Shown here one piece after another: positions 6,875-11,046 of a stretch of DNA of 11,046 bases. Location: NCBI GenBank assembly GCA_020025735.1, contig JAHHRP010000057.1:1-11046 (forward strand). Direction: 5' to 3'. This stretch comes from Evtepia sp. (lineage in GTDB: Bacteria > Bacillota > Clostridia > Oscillospirales > Oscillospiraceae). Positions within the stretch are counted from its first letter, which is position 1, and every line of letters starts with the position of its first letter. The notes under the pieces are model-generated. The model was not told where the DNA came from, searched no databases, and saw only the letters and a list, made by a program, of their open reading frames with translations. The translations under genes and the position numbers were made by a program.

Positions 6875-8245
6875 ATGTTAGGTGACAGCATCAAAAAGTT
6901 TGCACTCAACCAGGCCTTTTCCTATATCGAAAAAGACCCCATCAAAAACTTGACTCGTGTCATGGATATGGTGGACAAATTCGCAGGCGATGGACCTCAG
7001 TCTTTCCCTCGCCAACGGAAAGCCATCCGTGATGCCATCAACAACGAGGACTCCACTGCCCACAAGCTGGTGGTGCGTATGATGACCGAGATGGACTTGG
7101 GCTTTACCGAAACCTTGCTCTCCAATCTCTTCCTCAACGCTAGTATCACCGGTTGGAAAAAACAGGATGAGTACCGCAACAAATACAACTGCAACATCCC
7201 TTGGGCTATCCTACTCGATCCTACCTCCGCCTGCAACCTCCATTGCAAAGGCTGCTGGGCCGCAGAGTACGGCAACAAACTCAACCTCTCTTTTGACGAG
7301 ATTGATGACATCATCCGCCAAGGGAAAGAAATGGGAACCTATTTCTATATCTACACCGGCGGGGAACCCCTAGTGCGGAAAAAAGACCTCATCAAACTCT
7401 GTGAAAAACACTCCGATGCCATCTTTATGTGCTTTACCAACTCCACCCTGATTGATGAGCAGTTCGCCCAGGATATGCTGCGGGTAAAAAACTTTGTCCC
7501 CGTCATCAGCGTAGAAGGCTTCGAGGAAGCCACGGACTCCCGCCGGGGCGATGGCACCTACCAAAAAGTCGTACACGCCATGAACTTGCTCAAAAGCAAT
7601 CGTTTGCCCTTTGGCGTCTCCACCTGTTACACCAGTGCAAACATCAAGGACGTGAGTACGGAAGCCTATGTGGACCAGTTGGTGGAATGGGGCGCTTACT
7701 TTGTCTGGTACTTCCACTACATGCCCGTAGGCAAGGATGCTGTGCCAGAACTGCTGCCTTCCCCCGAGCAGAGAGCGTATATGTACCACCAAATCCGTAC
7801 TCTCCGGGGGCAGAAGCCAATCTTTATGCTCGATTTTCAGAATGACGGTGAGTATGTGGGGGGCTGTATTGCCGGCGGCAGACGTTATTTGCACATCAAT
7901 GCAAACGGTGACTGTGATCCTTGCGTGTTCATCCACTATTCTGACTCCAACATCCGGGAAAAGTCCCTGTTAGATGCCCTCCGTTCTCCCCTCTTCCGGG
8001 CCTACCACGACGGTCAACCCTTTAACGAAAACCATCTGCGGCCCTGTCCTATGCTGGAAAACCCAGACAAACTACGGGAAATCGTGCACAAATCCGGCGC
8101 CCATCCCAGCGATGTGACTGCCCTGGAAGAAGTGGACGATCTATGTGCCAAGTGCGACGGCTATGCCGAAAATTGGAAACCTACCGCTGAAGATCTCTGG
8201 GCATGTTCCCACAGCTGCGCTGGCTGTCATTCCGTTGCCAAATAA
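6875..8245 (+). CDS. Radical SAM/SPASM-type protein with C-terminal cysteine cluster
   Basis: This is an iron-sulfur enzyme that would cleave S-adenosylmethionine to start radical chemistry. The substrate is unknown. After a helical N-terminal region of about 105 residues, the radical SAM core starts at AILLDPTSACNLHCKGCWA, with the cluster ligands CxxxCxxC at Cys120, Cys124 and Cys127. The SAM-binding GGEP motif is at 162-165. The C-terminal third has SPASM-like auxiliary cysteines: Cys331, then INANGDCDPC (Cys347, Cys350), Cys391, and LCAKC (Cys424, Cys427). A final CSHSCAGC (Cys444, 448, 451) sits 5 residues from the end. No peptide-precursor gene is visible beside it, so RiPP maturation is not supported. 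AGGGAGG (6861-6867), 7 bp upstream, fixes the start at 6875. An in-frame ATG at 6818 has no ribosome binding site. The total length is 456 residues. It is followed by a CtpE-like ATPase gene that appears to be separately promoted. Confidence 0.9.
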   Translation: MLGDSIKKFALNQAFSYIEKDPIKNLTRVMDMVDKFAGDGPQSFPRQRKAIRDAINNEDSTAHKLVVRMMTEMDLGFTETLLSNLFLNASITGWKKQDEYRNKYNCNIPWAILLDPTSACNLHCKGCWAAEYGNKLNLSFDEIDDIIRQGKEMGTYFYIYTGGEPLVRKKDLIKLCEKHSDAIFMCFTNSTLIDEQFAQDMLRVKNFVPVISVEGFEEATDSRRGDGTYQKVVHAMNLLKSNRLPFGVSTCYTSANIKDVSTEAYVDQLVEWGAYFVWYFHYMPVGKDAVPELLPSPEQRAYMYHQIRTLRGQKPIFMLDFQNDGEYVGGCIAGGRRYLHINANGDCDPCVFIHYSDSNIREKSLLDALRSPLFRAYHDGQPFNENHLRPCPMLENPDKLREIVHKSGAHPSDVTALEEVDDLCAKCDGYAENWKPTAEDLWACSHSCAGCHSVAK

Positions 8246-8263
8246 TTGTTTACAAACTATTCG

Positions 8264-8292
8264 TTGTTATTTTCGTCGAAAAATAGTATACT
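8264..8292 (+). promoter_or_regulatory. Probable promoter for the P-type ATPase gene
   Basis: TTGTTA (8264-8269) and TATACT (8287-8292) are 17 bp apart, just after the radical SAM stop codon. Transcription would start near 8299, immediately before the hairpin at 8305-8352. The RNA would therefore begin with that hairpin. This suggests either an attenuated leader or that the promoter is weak or unused. Confidence 0.5.
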
Positions 8293-8304
8293 ACCTTTGG
8301 CTGC

Positions 8305-8353
8305 AAAGACCGGAGGTTCCACGGGACAAGCGCCCTTGGACCTCCGGTCTTTT
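8305..8353 (+). terminator. Hairpin between the radical SAM and ATPase genes (terminator or attenuator)
   Basis: A 13-bp perfect, GC-rich stem (8305-8317 with 8340-8352) extends by a bulged T and two further pairs. It is capped by a smaller GGG/CCC stem (8323-8325, 8333-8335). It ends in TCTTTT followed by CC, a short U-tract. The simplest reading is termination of the radical SAM transcript. Because a promoter candidate lies upstream of it, it could also act as an attenuator for the ATPase gene. Confidence 0.75.
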
Positions 8354-8388
8354 CCGTCGAAATTTTCTTCCAAATGGGAGGCCTGTTT

Positions 8389-10794
8389 ATGCCATCTCTG
8401 CAACCGTCCCCCGGCCAGCAGACATCGGGGCTTACCAGCGCTCAGGTGCAAAACCAAATCCAGGCCGGACTGGTTAATACACCACCAGATTCCCCCACCA
8501 AGTCTGTAAAAAAAATCGTGCTGGAAAACCTATTTTCTTTCTTTAACATCATCTTTTTCATCATCGCCGGTTTTCTCATCGCCGTCGGCTCCTGGGGAGA
8601 ACTCATTTTCCTGCTGGTGGTGGGTGCAAACACTGCCATCGGCATCATTCAGGAGCTACATGCCAAAAAAAAGCTGGATAACCTCTCTCTGCTCTCTGCT
8701 CCAAAGGCCCATGTGGTGCGAGATGGGACTGTTATCTCTGTGTACACTGCCGAACTGGTCCAAGACGACCTCGTAATCTTATCTGCCGGAAATCAGATTC
8801 CCGCAGATGCCATGGTCGTCTCTGGTTCCGTTCAAGTCAATGAATCCCTCATCACCGGAGAGTCCGACGAAATTTCCAAGGGTGTTGGCAGCGAACTGCT
8901 CTCCGGCAGCTTCGTGGTTTCCGGCAAATGTTATGCCGTGCTGACCAAAGTGGGGGCCGATTCCTACGCCTCCAAACTCACCAATGAAGCCAAAAAATCC
9001 AAAAAAAGTCACCTGCCAGGCATGATGCGTTCTCTCAACCGGCTGCTCATTGGCATCGGCATCCTCATCGTCCCCATCGGAGGGATGCTCTTCTATCGCC
9101 AGACTTCCCTGCTGGGCTTGGCTGTGAAGGAAGGCGTGGAAACCACCGCCGCCGCTGTAATCGGTATGATCCCTGAGGGATTATACCTCATGGTCAGCCT
9201 GGCTTTGGCTGCCAGCGTACTGCGTCTGGCCACCAAAAATACCCTCGTTCAAGACCTGAAATGCACGGAGACTTTGGCTCGAGTCGATGTGCTGTGCGTA
9301 GACAAAACAGGAACCATCACGCAACCTGAAATGGTCTATCAGGGGATACGTCCCCTCACTACCCAGATGGAGGAAGCAGCCCTAGAAAAACACCTGTCTG
9401 ACTTCGTCTCTAACATGTCTCCCGACAACGAAACCATGCAGGCACTACAAAAAGACCTGCTTTCAGATACCGCCCGGAAAGCCCTTCAAGTGTTGGGCTT
9501 TTCCTCCGAAACCAAGTACAGCGCTGTCGCATACAGCCCTGAAGAGTGTTATGTGCTGGGCGCGCCAGAGTTTATTCTGGGGAGAGATGGCTATGCCCCC
9601 TACCGCGCTTTGGCCGAAGAATCCATGGCCGACGGCAGCCGTGTCCTGCTCTTTGCCAGCTGCCGCCCTGGCCCCAACGGCCGGGGAATTGCTGACCCTG
9701 TTCCCCTTGCCTTTGTCCTGTTAAACAATCCTGTGCGAGAAAACGCCAAGGAAACCTTTGCCTACTTCCACGAGCAGGGCGTAACCGTAAAAGTCATCTC
9801 TGGGGATAATCCCGTCACCGTCGCCTCTGCTGCAAAAGAGGCAGGAATTGAAGGAGCTGACCGGTATATTGATGCCTCTACCTTGGCAACCTATGAGGAG
9901 ATCGAGGACGCTTGTGAGGAATACAACGTCTTTGGTCGGGTACGCCCAAACCAGAAAAAAATGCTCATCCAGGCCCTCCAAAGCAAAAAACACACCGTAG
10001 CCATGACTGGTGACGGGGTCAACGATGTGCTGGCCTTGAAGGAAGCCGATTGCAGTGTGGCTATGGCCTCAGGCAGCGATGTCGCTGCCCAAATTTCTGA
10101 TCTGGTGCTGATGAACTCCGATTTCTCCTCTATGCCTGCTGTGGTGGCAGAAGGACGGCGGGTAATCAACAACATTGAGCGAGCCGCTTCCCTGTATCTG
10201 GTCAAAAATATCTTCTCCCTTATTCTGGCAGTTCTCTCCATCACTGCTGTCTTCTCCTATCCTCTCACCCCCTCCCAGCTGACTCTCATGAGTCTGTTGG
10301 CCATTGGGATTCCTTCCCTTATCCTGGCCCTGGAACCCAATGAAAGTCTGGTCACAGGGAAATTCTTACAGAATGCCATCATGCGGGCATTGCCAGTCGC
10401 TTTGACAGATCTGTTTATTATCATCTTCGTCCTCCTCTTCCAGCAGGCATTCCAGATGAGTAATGAAGAAATCTCTACCATCACCGCTTTACTGGTAACC
10501 ATCGTGGGATTCTTTATGGTATGGAAAGTGGCCAAACCGCTTAACAAACTTCACCTAGGTATGATGGCCGGGTTAATTGCAGCCCTGCTCCTCATTGTGC
10601 TGCTCATCCCTCGTCTTTTCTCCCTGTCCCCCCTGTCCTTTGGCGGTGGGCTGGTGTTGACGGTGTTTATCTTGCTCATTCCTTCGGTTGTCTGGCTGTT
10701 GACCAAAGCCCTGGAAGGATTGGATCTCTTTTTGCGGCGAATCAGTCAACACAGAAAGCCCATTGCTTCATCTGCACAAACCCAGCATAAATAA
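8389..10794 (+). CDS. P-type cation-transporting ATPase, CtpE-like
   Basis: This is an ATP-driven membrane cation pump of 801 residues. All catalytic motifs are present: TGES in the actuator domain (156-159), PEGL in membrane helix 4 (262-265), and the phosphorylation motif DKTGT with Asp305. The nucleotide-domain motif is GAPE (391-394), followed by SGDNP (471-475) and the hinge TGDGVND (540-546). About ten membrane helices are expected: two before the actuator, two around 217-276, and six from about 601 to 772. The PEGLYLMVSLALAASVLRLA helix and the overall length fit the CtpE/Exp7 group better than the heavy-metal pumps, which carry N-terminal CxxC domains and a CPC motif absent here. Mycobacterial CtpE is linked to calcium uptake, but the ion and direction here are not proven. 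GGGAGG (8376-8381), 7 bp before ATG 8389, decides the start over ATG 8374, which overlaps that site. Confidence 0.93.
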   Translation: MPSLQPSPGQQTSGLTSAQVQNQIQAGLVNTPPDSPTKSVKKIVLENLFSFFNIIFFIIAGFLIAVGSWGELIFLLVVGANTAIGIIQELHAKKKLDNLSLLSAPKAHVVRDGTVISVYTAELVQDDLVILSAGNQIPADAMVVSGSVQVNESLITGESDEISKGVGSELLSGSFVVSGKCYAVLTKVGADSYASKLTNEAKKSKKSHLPGMMRSLNRLLIGIGILIVPIGGMLFYRQTSLLGLAVKEGVETTAAAVIGMIPEGLYLMVSLALAASVLRLATKNTLVQDLKCTETLARVDVLCVDKTGTITQPEMVYQGIRPLTTQMEEAALEKHLSDFVSNMSPDNETMQALQKDLLSDTARKALQVLGFSSETKYSAVAYSPEECYVLGAPEFILGRDGYAPYRALAEESMADGSRVLLFASCRPGPNGRGIADPVPLAFVLLNNPVRENAKETFAYFHEQGVTVKVISGDNPVTVASAAKEAGIEGADRYIDASTLATYEEIEDACEEYNVFGRVRPNQKKMLIQALQSKKHTVAMTGDGVNDVLALKEADCSVAMASGSDVAAQISDLVLMNSDFSSMPAVVAEGRRVINNIERAASLYLVKNIFSLILAVLSITAVFSYPLTPSQLTLMSLLAIGIPSLILALEPNESLVTGKFLQNAIMRALPVALTDLFIIIFVLLFQQAFQMSNEEISTITALLVTIVGFFMVWKVAKPLNKLHLGMMAGLIAALLLIVLLIPRLFSLSPLSFGGGLVLTVFILLIPSVVWLLTKALEGLDLFLRRISQHRKPIASSAQTQHK

Positions 10795-10797
10795 AAC

Positions 10798-10829
10798 AAC
10801 GGCAGGGAATTTTTCTCCCTGCCGTTTGC
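10798..10829 (+). terminator. Intrinsic terminator after the P-type ATPase gene
   Basis: An 11-bp perfect stem (10798-10808 with 10816-10826), with a 7-nt T-rich loop, starts three bases after the stop codon. It ends in TTT followed by GCTTC, so the U-tract is short. It should end the ATPase transcript. Confidence 0.8.
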
Positions 10830-11018
10830 TTCACGCAATGTCTCCCTATCCCTCCTCTTCCCCAGTAAGATTTCCCTCATAAATGTATCTTCCCAGGCAG
10901 ACACTTATCGACTCCCTTCACGGGTCTATATGGTATCCCCTCCTTGTGAAAGCCAAAATTTCGTTGGTATCGTTTTCGTTTTTCTAAAATTTGATGCAAT
11001 TCTAAGTAATTTGTTCTA

Positions 11019-11046
11019 TTGATATTTTGAATAGATTGTTCTAAAC
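11019..11046 (+). promoter_or_regulatory. Possible promoter cut by the window edge
   Basis: TTGATA (11019-11024) matches five of six -35 bases, and after 17 bp the window ends in TAAAC, which could be the start of a -10. The surrounding 10,960-11,046 stretch is AT-rich and non-coding. This is weak evidence that another + strand gene follows outside the window. Confidence 0.25.

Noticed and set aside
6678..6881. Small + strand open frame of 67 codons before the radical SAM gene, and a 65-codon frame opposite it (6662-6859)
   Set aside because: Neither has a ribosome binding site or a recognisable protein pattern. Both lie in the predicted leader.
6875..8245. Radical SAM/SPASM gene as the maturase of a ribosomally made peptide
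   Set aside because: No short precursor ORF with a ribosome binding site, no peptide-binding domain recognisable by eye, and no peptidase or exporter is adjacent. The P-type ATPase moves ions.
8299..8388. Known metal riboswitch (for example M-box or yybP-ykoY) before the ATPase gene
   Set aside because: The leader is only about 90 nt, mostly one hairpin, and shows none of the conserved core sequences I would expect.
1..11046. CRISPR array, toxin-antitoxin pair, phage or insertion-sequence remnants
   Set aside because: No regularly spaced repeats, transposase or integrase motifs, terminal inverted repeats or small paired ORFs with ribosome binding sites were seen.

Overview
This window looks like chromosomal DNA from a Bacillota bacterium of the class Clostridia, probably one of the Oscillospiraceae-like gut anaerobes. 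That placement is inferred from strong AGGAGG-type ribosome binding sites, sigma-A-like promoters in AT-rich spacers, roughly half-GC coding sequence, and the gene set. No 16S gene or other marker is present to confirm it. There are seven protein genes, six on the + strand and one on the - strand. I see no rRNA, tRNA, CRISPR array, transposase or phage gene.

Layout: (1) A methyl-accepting chemotaxis protein begins at the first bases of the window and ends at a 20-bp perfect hairpin. (2) A polypyrimidine spacer and a promoter lead to a hexokinase-fold protein whose ATP- and sugar-binding residues are largely replaced, so it looks like a pseudo-enzyme. (3) After 117 bp without an evident terminator comes a membrane-anchored CapA-type metallophosphatase-like protein. 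(4) An intrinsic terminator follows. Its stem also carries the -35 box of the next promoter and a dyad shaped like a Crp/Fnr operator, and the next gene is a Crp/Fnr-family regulator. (5) A DUF2461 protein on the - strand converges on that regulator and overlaps it by 50 bp. (6) About 700 bp of AT-rich DNA has no supported gene and ends in a promoter and a roughly 220-nt leader. (7) A radical SAM/SPASM protein with an extra C-terminal cysteine cluster follows. (8) A promoter and hairpin then lead to a CtpE-like P-type cation ATPase, which has its own terminator. (9) The last 200 bp are non-coding.

The genes do not form one obvious pathway. The first half could relate to surface and sensing functions (chemoreceptor, CapA). 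The Crp/Fnr regulator may control itself through the overlapping dyad. The radical SAM protein and the ATPase are neighbours, but each appears to have its own promoter. I found no convincing new multi-gene system. The points most worth a second look are the degenerate hexokinase, the terminator/promoter/operator composite at 4718-4755, the radical SAM cysteine tail, and the promoter-hairpin leader of the ATPase.
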